Shown: positions 7,567 through 14,011 of the stretch, in pieces
How the letters are laid out: every line of letters begins with the position of its first letter
Position numbering within the stretch: position 1 is the stretch's first letter
Source: Lachnoclostridium sp. UBA1308
Lineage (GTDB): Bacteria; Bacillota; Clostridia; Lachnospirales; Lachnospiraceae
Assembly: GCA_002307215.1 (NCBI GenBank)
Contig: DBTU01000005.1
Span: 59,542 to 76,877, forward strand
Length of the DNA stretch: 17,336 nucleotides
Direction: 5' to 3'
Position numbers and translations under genes: made by a program
Notes under the pieces: model-generated
The model's database searches: none
Seen by the model: only the letters and a program-made list of their open reading frames with translations
Told to the model about the DNA's origin: nothing

Positions 7567-8459
7567 TTGTCATTTCGAAAGCCTTTAAACACCGGTTGTC
7601 GTAGAGTGCCTCTTTCATTTGGCATATACTGAACCACACATACCAGCTCAGGTTTTAGCCAGACAGCGCCTTCATTACCCGGTGGGAGGACTGAAAAGGG
7701 ACATTGCTCCGTCTGAATCAACCTTTTCAAATCGCCGTACTTTACACCAAAGGTTACATGTCCTTGATAAATCAATTCCCTATTATTATACTGACCCAGT
7801 ATTACGCTTGTAATGCCCTTTTCCTTGACGATATAGCCGCACACGACATAATCTTGGTCGGCAAGGAATTTGAATTTAATCCAGTCCTTCGTACGTTTAT
7901 CAAAATAATATCTACTGTTACTTCTCTTCGCTACAACTCCCTCAAGCCTCTGATTTTTTGCTACGGAAAATAGTTCAATGCCCTTCTCGGGGATATATCG
8001 ACTGATAGCCAGCTGCGGATCCTCGAGCACAGTTTCAGACAGCAATTTTTTGCGTTCCAGTAATGGAATATCGGTAAGCTGAGTGTCCTTACGGTACAGG
8101 ATATCATATGCGATAAAGCAGGCAGGAAAGCTTTCCGAAGATAATTGTATCTTAAATTGATTCGATGTTAGTGCTCTTTTCTGCAACTCAAAGAAGTCAG
8201 GTACACCATTTTTAAGAATGACCAGTTCACCATCCAGTATGCACCGTTCTCTGACAAATTTATTAATTTTGGATAGTTCGGGTACCTTTGGAAGAAGCAG
8301 GTCATTACGCTTGTTACGCAGGTCTGTATCATCACCGAGATAGGCGATGCAGCGGATACCATCCAGCTTAAGTTCATAAATCCAGTCGGGATCGTTAAAG
8401 GGCTCTGTCATCTCTGAGATCAGCATCGGTTTTATATTTTTTTCAATAAACAGATCCAT
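7536..8459 (-). CDS. ligD: ATP-dependent DNA ligase, LigD ligase-domain type
   Basis: This 307-residue ligase would seal the ends bridged by Ku in bacterial non-homologous end joining. The adenylation domain shows the nucleotidyl-transfer lysine K31 in ELKLDGIR (motif I), RNKRN (Ia), ILDGELVIL (III), EGVVAKR (IV) and WIKFKF (V), followed by an OB-fold region (~205-300) with YGDLKR and VQYMPNERGTLRQPVFKGFR. It corresponds to the ligase part alone: no polymerase/primase or phosphoesterase domain is present in the chain or in neighbouring genes. The start codon overlaps the ku stop as TGATG, so translation is coupled. The 3' end reads into a terminator hairpin. In Bacillus, ku/ligD serve dormant spores, and a similar role is possible here but not shown. 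Confidence 0.92.
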   Translation of the reverse strand: MDLFIEKNIKPMLISEMTEPFNDPDWIYELKLDGIRCIAYLGDDTDLRNKRNDLLLPKVPELSKINKFVRERCILDGELVILKNGVPDFFELQKRALTSNQFKIQLSSESFPACFIAYDILYRKDTQLTDIPLLERKKLLSETVLEDPQLAISRYIPEKGIELFSVAKNQRLEGVVAKRSNSRYYFDKRTKDWIKFKFLADQDYVVCGYIVKEKGITSVILGQYNNRELIYQGHVTFGVKYGDLKRLIQTEQCPFSVLPPGNEGAVWLKPELVCVVQYMPNERGTLRQPVFKGFRNDKESEECQVKI

Positions 8460-9241
8460 CAGGCGGTCCCACTCAAATTCTGTTCCTGTGACATAGCGAG
8501 GGTTCGCTGCAGAGCTTCCATTAAGTCAATTACGTTACTTGGCGCAGAGGTATCCGCAGCAACAATATCTTCTCCATGAATTTTCTGCATAATGGCATCC
8601 CGTAAGCGTTCCTGATATTCATCCTTATACATGGAAGCCTCGAAGGGCCCGGTCATGGAGTTAATTAGGGTCTTTGCCATAGTTACCTCAGCCTCGTTTA
8701 GTTCAGTGTGGGTAATCTGTTTTGGTACGGTGGCAATCTCATCTTGATAGAACAAAGTCTTGGCAATAATCCCATCCTCAGTCGGATACAGCACAATCAG
8801 ATTCTCTTTTGTCCCAATCACGGTTTTAGCCAGAGCTACTTTTTGCTCGGATAGCATAGCGGTCCGCAGAAGCTCAAAGGCCTTCTCAGCTCCGGTCTCG
8901 GGTATTGCGTAATAATTGCGCTCATAATAGATGGAATCGATCTCAGACAACTTTACAAACCGCAGCACATGAATGGTTTTATCCTTCTTTGTCTTTATTT
9001 TCTCTATTTCATCTTCGGTCATTATGACATATTTATCATTTTCATACTCATAACCCTTAATGATATCCTCGGTCTTCACTTCCTTATTACAGCTTGGACA
9101 ATATTTCTTATATTTCACCCGCTCCTTCGTATCGATACAGAGTTGATTAAATTTGATATCATTCTCTCTGGTTGAGGTATATAAGCCAACCGGAATATAC
9201 AATAACCCCAACGAAATTGCTCCTTTATGTGAAACACCCAT
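8459..9241 (-). CDS. ku: Ku protein, bacterial NHEJ
   Basis: This is a DNA end-binding homodimeric Ku of 260 residues. I start it at the ATG at 9241 because GGAGG lies five bases upstream and the family's typical opening, KGAISLGLLYIPVGLY, follows at once. The frame is open for 20 further codons upstream without a ribosome site. The core beta-barrel/bridge region contains FNQLC...RVKYKKYCPSCNKEV (a CxxC pair), KGYEYENDKYVIMTEDE, YYERNYYAIPETGAEKAFELLR and LAKTVIGTKENLIVLYP, with a short C-terminal tail typical of bacterial Ku. It forms an operon with the ligase downstream (TGATG overlap). Its upstream region is AT-rich and runs into a minisatellite. Confidence 0.95.
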   Translation of the reverse strand: MGVSHKGAISLGLLYIPVGLYTSTRENDIKFNQLCIDTKERVKYKKYCPSCNKEVKTEDIIKGYEYENDKYVIMTEDEIEKIKTKKDKTIHVLRFVKLSEIDSIYYERNYYAIPETGAEKAFELLRTAMLSEQKVALAKTVIGTKENLIVLYPTEDGIIAKTLFYQDEIATVPKQITHTELNEAEVTMAKTLINSMTGPFEASMYKDEYQERLRDAIMQKIHGEDIVAADTSAPSNVIDLMEALQRTLAMSQEQNLSGTA

Positions 9242-9370
9242 ACTTACCTCCATTCTGCTGCGCACATCTTGGTAAAGATGTAGCTCTAATATTCTAAGCA
9301 TGTATTTTGTCTAATTATTATCTGTAAAAATTATTATCATAATTCAAGGATATGCAATAAAATATAAGCA

Positions 9371-9742
9371 TTTATGTCCATTGAAATTATGTCCATTGAG
9401 ATTATGTCCATTGAGATTATGTCCATTGAGATTATGTCCATTGAAATTATGTCTATTGAATTTTGTCCATTAAATTATGTCTATTAAATTATGTCCATTG
9501 AATTATGTCCATTAAATTATGTCTATTAAATTATGTCCATTGAATTATGTCCATTAAATTATGTCTATTAAATTATGTCCATTAAATTATGTCTATTAAA
9601 TTATGTCTATTAAATTATGTCTATTAAATTATATCTATTAATTATGTCCATTAAATTATATTTGTTAAATTATGTTTATTCAAATTGTGTCTAATATAAT
9701 TATGTCTAATAAGATTATATTTACTAAGATTATTTATAAAAA
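9371..9742. repeat. AT-rich minisatellite, about 26 units of 13-15 bp
   Basis: Units follow the pattern ATTATGTCCATTGAG. The first six (9371-9460) are 15 bp, and most of 9474-9654 are 14-bp ATTATGTCYATTRA. From 9655 the units degenerate and return to 15 bp, fading at about 9742. Units 8-10 (9474-9515) are repeated exactly by units 11-13 (9516-9557), giving a 42-bp higher-order period. Unit length is not a multiple of three and stops occur in all frames, so it is not coding. It fills most of the ku-carbamoyltransferase spacer (9302-9911). Confidence 0.92.
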
Positions 9743-9748
9743 ACGGTG

Positions 9749-9783
9749 CTCTTTAGATAAAAGAGAATACTATTCGGATAGTA
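9749..9783. other. Two small hairpins after the minisatellite
   Basis: CTCTTT (9749-9754) can pair with AAAGAG (9760-9765). TACTAT-TCGG-ATAGTA (9768-9783) is a perfect 6-bp stem with a tetraloop. They lie just upstream of the predicted promoter of the carbamoyltransferase gene. No T-run follows. Confidence 0.35.
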
Positions 9784-9829
9784 AAGGCAACCAAAGCAAC
9801 TTATACAAACGAATAATAATACATTATTG

Positions 9830-9858
9830 TTGCATATATAAGAACCATAATGTATAAT
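9830..9858 (+). promoter_or_regulatory. Sigma-A-type promoter of the carbamoyltransferase gene
   Basis: TTGCAT (9830-9835) and TATAAT (9853-9858) are separated by exactly 17 bp. The predicted transcript would start near 9865, directly before the palindrome at 9868-9889. Confidence 0.6.
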
Positions 9859-9867
9859 ATCTTTAAT

Positions 9868-9889
9868 TAAATGTATAAATATACATTTA
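9868..9889. promoter_or_regulatory. ARG-box-like operator palindrome
   Basis: The 22-nt near-perfect palindrome has 10-bp arms TAAATGTATA / TATACATTTA. Its inner 18 bp, AATGTATAAATATACATT, match the ArgR/AhrC box pattern (wnTGAATwwwwATTCAnw) at most core positions. It sits at the predicted transcription start of an ornithine-carbamoyltransferase-family gene, where an arginine repressor would act. ArgR binding is an inference. Confidence 0.5.
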
Positions 9890-9911
9890 GCAAACAAGGA
9901 GGAGTTGCAAT

Positions 9912-10841
9912 ATGAAACATTTTATTAATTTTCAAGATTATACAAAAGAGGAGATTAATCACCTGATTAAGCTTGCCATCGATATGAAGCAGCACCCGGA
10001 GCACTACGAAAATAGTCTGAAGGGAAAGAAGCTTTATATGCTGTTTGAGAAAACTTCGACAAGAACTTACCTATCCTTCGCTACAGGAATCACAGAACTT
10101 GGTGGTACCTATTATTGTCAAAATTGGAAGGATAATAATTTTTCTATCGGGGATATCAAATCCGAATTAAAGTATATCGGAAGAAATGCTGATGTAATAA
10201 TGATGCGTTTAAAGCAAAATTCCATGCTTGAAATTATGGAAAAAGCGTCAATTGTACCACTGATCAATGGATGTGATAATACCTTTCATCCCTGTCAAGC
10301 TCTTGCTGATTTATTAACCATACAAGAGAAGATTAATAAAAATACAATTGAAATTCTCTATATCGGGGCAAGAAATAACGTCTTTCATTCCTTGCTGGAG
10401 ATTATATCAATTGTCGGCGGAACCGTGTATGGCTTCACGCCACTGGTGAATGACACCAACATTACATCCTCCTTTTTTGAGAAAAAAATAAAAAATGGTA
10501 ATTATGTTGTCATTCCTACAGACAGTACACCTGAAATGCTCCGCACCCGAATATCTTCTATGGATGTCATATATACGGATACTTGGGTCGATATGGAGTA
10601 TTTTGGTTTACCGGATTTTGAGGATAAGAGGACTGTAATTATTAACAAAATGCTTCCATATCAGCTAAATGAAACACTTCTGGCCGGCAGTCATGCAATT
10701 GTAATGCACGATATGCCTATGCATCTGGGAGATGAAATCTCAGAGGAGACAGCAGATAAACATATGGATGATCTCCTTGATCAAGCTGAAAATAGGCGTC
10801 ATGTGCAGAAAGCACTAATGTACCACCTACTAGTCGAGTGA
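9912..10841 (+). CDS. Divergent ornithine/aspartate carbamoyltransferase-family enzyme
   Basis: This 309-residue enzyme has the two-domain transcarbamylase fold. The carbamoyl-phosphate site is conserved: EKTSTRT with S49-T50-R51-T52 and FHPCQALAD with H126 and Q129. The amino-acid side differs from standard ornithine carbamoyltransferase. The usual HCLP motif reads MHDMPMH (265-271), so Cys is Asp at 267, and the SMG-loop region reads DTWVDMEYFG (223-232). Thus carbamoyl transfer is likely but the acceptor may not be ornithine. The ATG has AAGGAGGA at 9896-9903. It stands alone, with a promoter and an ARG-box-like operator, suggesting arginine-linked control. Alternatives are catabolic ornithine carbamoyltransferase, a putrescine-type or an acylated-ornithine transcarbamylase. 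General annotation pipelines would likely call it argF or arcB. Confidence 0.8.
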   Translation: MKHFINFQDYTKEEINHLIKLAIDMKQHPEHYENSLKGKKLYMLFEKTSTRTYLSFATGITELGGTYYCQNWKDNNFSIGDIKSELKYIGRNADVIMMRLKQNSMLEIMEKASIVPLINGCDNTFHPCQALADLLTIQEKINKNTIEILYIGARNNVFHSLLEIISIVGGTVYGFTPLVNDTNITSSFFEKKIKNGNYVVIPTDSTPEMLRTRISSMDVIYTDTWVDMEYFGLPDFEDKRTVIINKMLPYQLNETLLAGSHAIVMHDMPMHLGDEISEETADKHMDDLLDQAENRRHVQKALMYHLLVE

Positions 10842-10968
10842 TTAATGTTGGAGATAGTGGGTAAGAAAATTATGTTGGCATATGAATATTGATAGTGAAT
10901 AAATTGCCAAAGACACAGAAATTGTAGGTACGATACCAACTGACGAAATTGAGTAAATAGAAAAACAG

Positions 10969-11022
10969 GGGCTGTCGCAAAATCATTGTCTTAAGATAAT
11001 GACAGTGACTTTGCGACAGCCC
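10969..11022. terminator. Long hairpin between carbamoyltransferase and membrane-protein operon
   Basis: GGGCTGTCGCAAA (10969-10981) pairs perfectly with 11010-11022. An inner stem CATTGTCT/AGATAATG (one G-U) continues it. Read on the minus strand it is followed by CTGTTTTTC, making it a credible terminator for the operon ending at 11074. The GGGCTGTCGCAAA ends resemble terminal repeats of some IS families, so it could derive from a miniature insertion. No target duplication is visible. Confidence 0.7.
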
Positions 11023-11073
11023 ACAAGGTATACATTTAATATGCTAAATCATATCGGAACGAAATGTCCGGTA

Positions 11074-11382
11074 TTAAAAGCGAATATTATAATGGATATC
11101 GGATATAGCGATACAGGTCTCGATCAGTGCCATTCCCATTGCAAAGAAGGAGAGTACTATGGTTAGGAAAATAGCAACCTTATCATAAAGAATTTTATCA
11201 TCTCTTTGAATGAAATTAGCGATTAATATCTCTACGCCAAGAAATATTAAGATAAAGGGCCATAATTTGAAAATAATATCAAAGGTAATACCTACATTAA
11301 ATATATGCAGCAGAAAAAGGATCCCGAAGGTAACCAGCATACTACCCAGGGTGAAGGTACCTACTCTGTGGTTTCTTGTCAT
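11074..11382 (-). CDS. Small membrane protein, LiaI/LiaF-like (DUF5668 type)
   Basis: This 102-residue protein has three hydrophobic stretches: GTFTLGSMLVTFGILFLLHIF, IIFKLWPFILIFLGVEILI and VAIFLTIVLSFFAMGMALIETCIAI. The pattern G-x-x-L-x-x-x-G-x-L-F-L-L followed by LWPxxLIxLGxEIL is typical of the LiaI/LiaF-like transmembrane region. The start codon overlaps the preceding stop (TAATG at 11380-11384), with AAAGGAGGAG upstream. As the last gene of a sigma/anti-sigma operon it may take part in envelope-stress signalling. A biochemical role is unknown. Confidence 0.7.
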   Translation of the reverse strand: MTRNHRVGTFTLGSMLVTFGILFLLHIFNVGITFDIIFKLWPFILIFLGVEILIANFIQRDDKILYDKVAIFLTIVLSFFAMGMALIETCIAISDIHYNIRF

Positions 11383-11942
11383 TACCTATCTCCTCCTTTA
11401 TCTTCGAGTCTATCCTGTTGATCCATTGCATCTAACTCTTTCTTCTTACCAAGTATGAGAATGATACCCAGTGCAATGATACCAAGTCCAAGCAGAAGCG
11501 GAGGGAAATTCTGACCAAAAGATCTTAATACATTTACCAATTGATAGGGTAGGATATTATAGAATAAGTCACAGATGTTATTCCATAAAATAACAAATCC
11601 AATAAGAATAAGTGCAACTGCGAAGAAAATTCTGAACTTACCCTGAATGAATTTTGCACCGGACTTGCCAATCTCCGGATCAAGGAGATAATCATCCTCG
11701 AGGGCATAGAATTCATCATCCGGCATGGAACGAAGATTGAAGGTATCAAAAAAGGCATAAAACCATATGACCACCGAGGCAAATATTAAAGGGCTCAGTT
11801 GAAGCCAGACGGCAAAGCATATCAGCAGGAAAAAACCGGACATCAGGCTAAGACCACGCTTCATGAAGCCCATATACATTTGACCGGCACCGGGCATAAA
11901 TGAAAAACAAAATGTTAAGAAACTACTTTTCTTTCTGATCAT
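11382..11942 (-). CDS. Multi-pass membrane protein with TM2-like N-terminus
   Basis: This 186-residue protein begins with a TM2-type element, PGAGQMYMGFMKRGL (17-31), and two hydrophobic helices (~33-68), then a DTFN hydrophilic loop rich in acids (DDEFYALEDDYLLDPE). Two further helices follow at ~101-120 and ~145-165, the latter (FPPLLLGLGIIALGIILILGKK) again LiaI/LiaF-like. AAGGAGG precedes the ATG by ~9 bases. It overlaps the anti-sigma gene by 20 bp and the next gene by one base, so all four genes are likely co-translated. Function is unknown. It may sense or scaffold for the anti-sigma system. Confidence 0.7.
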   Translation of the reverse strand: MIRKKSSFLTFCFSFMPGAGQMYMGFMKRGLSLMSGFFLLICFAVWLQLSPLIFASVVIWFYAFFDTFNLRSMPDDEFYALEDDYLLDPEIGKSGAKFIQGKFRIFFAVALILIGFVILWNNICDLFYNILPYQLVNVLRSFGQNFPPLLLGLGIIALGIILILGKKKELDAMDQQDRLEDKGGDR

Positions 11943-12435
11943 AATCAGTTACCTCCTTATTTATAATGCTGTTGGAGAAGTCCAACATGCGGTTATTTAT
12001 TTTATTGACACCATCTCTGATAGCAGAAGTCAAGGACTTGTTGATATCACTATGCTTATCTACTGAAGTAATAACCCCTGTGGTGTTTGGCGTATTAGGT
12101 GCAAGGGTAATATTCATCGTAATCAACAAGAGCAGTAGAGCGCAGATCGTTGCAGTACATACCTTAAGACTGTATAGCAACAATTGCATACGTTTCGTGG
12201 TTTCGCGGGCTTTTATCGCAATTTGTACTTCAGGCCGTCGGGCAGCCTTTAAAATATTGGCTTTCATGTCCTTGGGGGCCTTGAGGATATCTTCTGATAT
12301 AACTGAAGTTAACTGGTCTGCACAGAAATCGCAAGAACAGGTATGTTCCAGTAGCTTTTGAATTTCAGAAGGCTTCAACATATCACATTGAAATGCCAGA
12401 AAAGTTTCTTTCGAAATATGTTCATTTTCATTCAT
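11923..12435 (-). CDS. Zinc-binding (ZAS-type) membrane anti-sigma factor
   Basis: This protein has about 170 residues from the ATG at 12435, which has AAAGGGGG upstream. The frame is open further upstream, but that part overlaps the sigma gene and is not protein-like. The N-terminal cytoplasmic domain carries the ZAS motif H31-x3-C35-x2-C38 (EHTCSCDFCADQL), with an earlier histidine (H6) that may complete zinc binding. One membrane helix (~85-108) and a short outer segment (~110-170) follow. Family knowledge says such proteins hold their cognate ECF sigma inactive. The start overlaps the sigma stop as ATGAATGA, ensuring coupled synthesis. Confidence 0.85.
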   Translation of the reverse strand: MNENEHISKETFLAFQCDMLKPSEIQKLLEHTCSCDFCADQLTSVISEDILKAPKDMKANILKAARRPEVQIAIKARETTKRMQLLLYSLKVCTATICALLLLLITMNITLAPNTPNTTGVITSVDKHSDINKSLTSAIRDGVNKINNRMLDFSNSIINKEVTDYDQKEK

Positions 12436-12946
12436 TGTTATATGCCCCCTTTCGGTATGTTTTCTGAAGTAATGCTCTTGCACGGTAAATCTGGGTCTGT
12501 ACTGTTTTGATATTCTTACCGGTATTTTCGGCAATCTCTGCTGCGGATAATTCGCTGTAAAAATAATCGAGTGCTATGTCGCGGTAGGGAGGTTTTAATC
12601 TGTGACACCGATCGGAAAGCTGGTTCTTGATTTCGATTTCCATAACACTTTCTTCCGGCGATGGTGAGTGATCTGATTGTGCTGTGAAATATTCATCCTC
12701 GGTAGGAATGCTCTGGCGGTCTGACCGTTTGATAAAATCAAGACATTTATTGGTTGCAATCCGACATAGCCATGCTTTTTCATACTGCCTATCGAAGTCA
12801 GGTAAATGCTTGTAAGCGGAAAGGAAGGTCTCTTGGGCAAGATCCTCAGCATCAAAATAATCTCTAACAATCTTATAGCAAACAGAGTAGATTAGATTCT
12901 GATATTGATCGATCAGATGTTCATAATATTGCTCATTGTTGATTAT
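12428..12946 (-). CDS. ECF-type sigma factor with non-standard start
   Basis: This sigma factor has about 172 residues. Region 2 is clear: IDQYQNLIYSVCYKIVRDYFDAEDLAQETFLSAYKHL and KAWLCRIATNKCLDFIKR. So is region 4: LKPPYRDIALDYFYSELSAAEIAENTGKNIKTVQTQIYRARALLQ. The start is odd. A strong GGGGAGG (12958-12952) is followed at 5 and 8 bases by in-frame ATA (12946) and ATC (12943). The only ordinary in-frame starts are TTG at 13018 and 13009, without ribosome sites, and the residues between do not look like sigma sequence. A nearby ATG at 12938 is out of frame and runs into a stop within seven codons. I give 12946 as the best guess. It heads a four-gene overlapping operon with its anti-sigma factor. 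Confidence 0.85.
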   Translation of the reverse strand: MINNEQYYEHLIDQYQNLIYSVCYKIVRDYFDAEDLAQETFLSAYKHLPDFDRQYEKAWLCRIATNKCLDFIKRSDRQSIPTEDEYFTAQSDHSPSPEESVMEIEIKNQLSDRCHRLKPPYRDIALDYFYSELSAAEIAENTGKNIKTVQTQIYRARALLQKTYRKGAYNNE

Positions 12947-13020
12947 TCCCGCCTCCCCTCGATGAGTATGTCTGTGAAAATGTAACGATAATTCTTTGAT
13001 GTAATACAAGCTCTTCAAAT

Positions 13021-13026
13021 ATTATA
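13021..13026 (-). promoter_or_regulatory. Possible -10 element of the sigma operon
   Basis: TATAAT on the minus strand, inside CGTTATAAT, lies about 75 bases before the proposed sigma start. No matching -35 at 16-18 bp is clear: the nearest TTGAAG is 21 bp away. The surrounding TCGTTA could instead be an ECF-type -10, which would mean autoregulation. Confidence 0.3.
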
Positions 13027-13088
13027 ACGATAGTATAGAGCATTTGTCTTCAACTTTGAATAAATATTTTCATTCCGAATTATGCGAA

Positions 13089-13211
13089 TTATGCAATGAC
13101 TTTTGCCATACGGCTTTTCTTTTTCTTCTTGATGAAGGCTATCAGATTCTTCATTACAGTCAATGATAGAATAAGTACAGCTGTTACAGATAGAAATCGA
13201 ATGAGTTTCAT
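13089..13211 (-). CDS. 40-residue single-span membrane protein
   Basis: This is a small open reading frame with a near-ideal ribosome site, AAGGAGG, six bases before the ATG. The peptide has a hydrophobic segment at residues 4-27 (IRFLSVTAVLILSLTV then NLIAFI), followed by a lysine run KKKKK (28-32) and a short basic tail ending MAKVIA. That layout fits an inner-membrane miniprotein with a cytoplasmic basic tail. It lies upstream of the ECF sigma operon on the same strand, ~140 bases before the sigma start. I recognise no family. The ribosome site and clean composition support it. The alternative is a chance frame. Confidence 0.6.
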   Translation of the reverse strand: MKLIRFLSVTAVLILSLTVMKNLIAFIKKKKKSRMAKVIA

Positions 13212-13303
13212 GCTGTTCCTCCTTACGTTTTTGATTTGGCACTCCTATTCTTTTCATGGATATAAACGAGAGTAAGCTGCGAATGTCTTCACATTTTTTG
13301 TGA

Positions 13304-13540
13304 ATCTGCAAGAATATTTATAGAGTTTACACCGGTCAGAAGAAAGAGGAGGAGGTATATTCTTGTTTGGGTGTGCCGATTAATGTTGATAACCGGTTAT
13401 TGGGATTTATCGTTGTGCAGCATAAGGAGAAGAATTATTTTTCGGAGTATCATTCGATGTTTCTTTCTTTAATAGCCAATCAAATCGGAATAGCGATAGA
13501 AAATAATATTTTGCAGAAGCAACTATCAGATAACAAATAA
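13304..13540 (+). pseudogene. 3' remnant of a GAF-domain gene
   Basis: The frame is open from just after a TGA at 13301 to TAA at 13538-13540. It encodes a GAF-domain C-terminal half: YSCLGVPINVDNRLLGFIVV, then NYFSEYHSMFLSLIANQIGIAIENNIL. There is no start codon for the missing front half. The nearest in-frame TTG/GTG would give only ~58 residues, although AGGAGGAGG stands ~12 bases before that TTG. GAF domains bind small ligands in sensor kinases and regulators. This piece ends right at its natural C-terminus and a terminator follows, so it most likely marks a truncated regulator gene. A short expressed protein cannot be excluded. Confidence 0.65.
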
Positions 13541-13543
13541 AAT

Positions 13544-13584
13544 AATCCTCTTAGATGAGTTAATTGATTCACCTAAGAGGATTT
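13544..13584. terminator. Bidirectional rho-independent terminator
   Basis: AATCCTCTTAG (13544-13554) pairs perfectly with CTAAGAGGATT (13574-13584), followed by TTT on the plus strand and by a T-rich stretch (ATTATTTTATTTG) on the minus strand. It separates the GAF remnant (+) from glnK (-), ten bases past the glnK stop. Confidence 0.85.
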
Positions 13585-13593
13585 TTACTTGTA

Positions 13594-13947
13594 TTACTTA
13601 AGAGCTTCTAGTCCCTCAGCGCCATTGCTGATACGGATTACATTTTGTACATCGTATACGAATATCTTGCCATCACCTATATTGCCGGTATGTAATACCT
13701 TCTTGGCGGTTTCAACTAATAGATCCACAGGTACCTCACATATGACAATTTCAATCTTAACCTTGGACAGTAATTTAATATCCACTGACATTCCACGGTA
13801 ATATTCTTTATGACCCTTCTGTACGCCACATCCCAAAACATTAGATACAGTCATGCCTGTAATTCCGATTTTGTTTAATGCGTCGATTAAGTCATCAAGC
13901 TTGTTAGGTGAAGTAATGATATCCACTTTTGTCATAATATCGCTCAT
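13594..13947 (-). CDS. glnK: P-II family nitrogen regulatory protein
   Basis: This is a 117-residue trimeric sensor of ATP/ADP and 2-oxoglutarate that plugs its partner ammonium channel. The ATG at 13947 is preferred because AAGGAGGG ends six bases before it. The ATG at 13953 abuts the site. Visible marks are KLDDLIDALNKIGITGMTVSNV, the T-loop GVQKGHKEYYRGMSVDI, and the B-loop TGNIGDGKIFVYDVQNVIRI. By alignment to E. coli GlnB, the uridylylated Tyr51 is Val here while Tyr46 is kept, so covalent control by GlnD is not expected. It follows amtB by 64 bp on the same strand, the standard amt/P-II pairing. Between them is only its ribosome site. Confidence 0.93.
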   Translation of the reverse strand: MSDIMTKVDIITSPNKLDDLIDALNKIGITGMTVSNVLGCGVQKGHKEYYRGMSVDIKLLSKVKIEIVICEVPVDLLVETAKKVLHTGNIGDGKIFVYDVQNVIRISNGAEGLEALK

Positions 13948-14011
13948 AATCATCCCTCCTTGTCTGATAGGATTATTATATCATAATCTGAAGGCTTTAT
14001 CAATGTCAGGC

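Noticed and set aside
9371..9742. Possible CRISPR array or coding repeat
   Set aside because: Units are contiguous 13-15 bp repeats without unique spacers, no cas genes are nearby, and unit length breaks any reading frame.
9672..9857. 61-codon frame on the plus strand
   Set aside because: It begins inside the decayed minisatellite, has no ribosome site and overlaps the predicted promoter of the carbamoyltransferase gene.
10905..10957. Short frame encoding IAKDTEIVGTIPTDEIE, reminiscent of an ATPase fragment
   Set aside because: Only 17 residues between stops with no start codon, too short to call a pseudogene.
13015..13311. 98-codon minus-strand frame
   Set aside because: It overlaps the well-supported 40-residue gene in another frame, and its sequence is a cysteine/serine-rich shadow.
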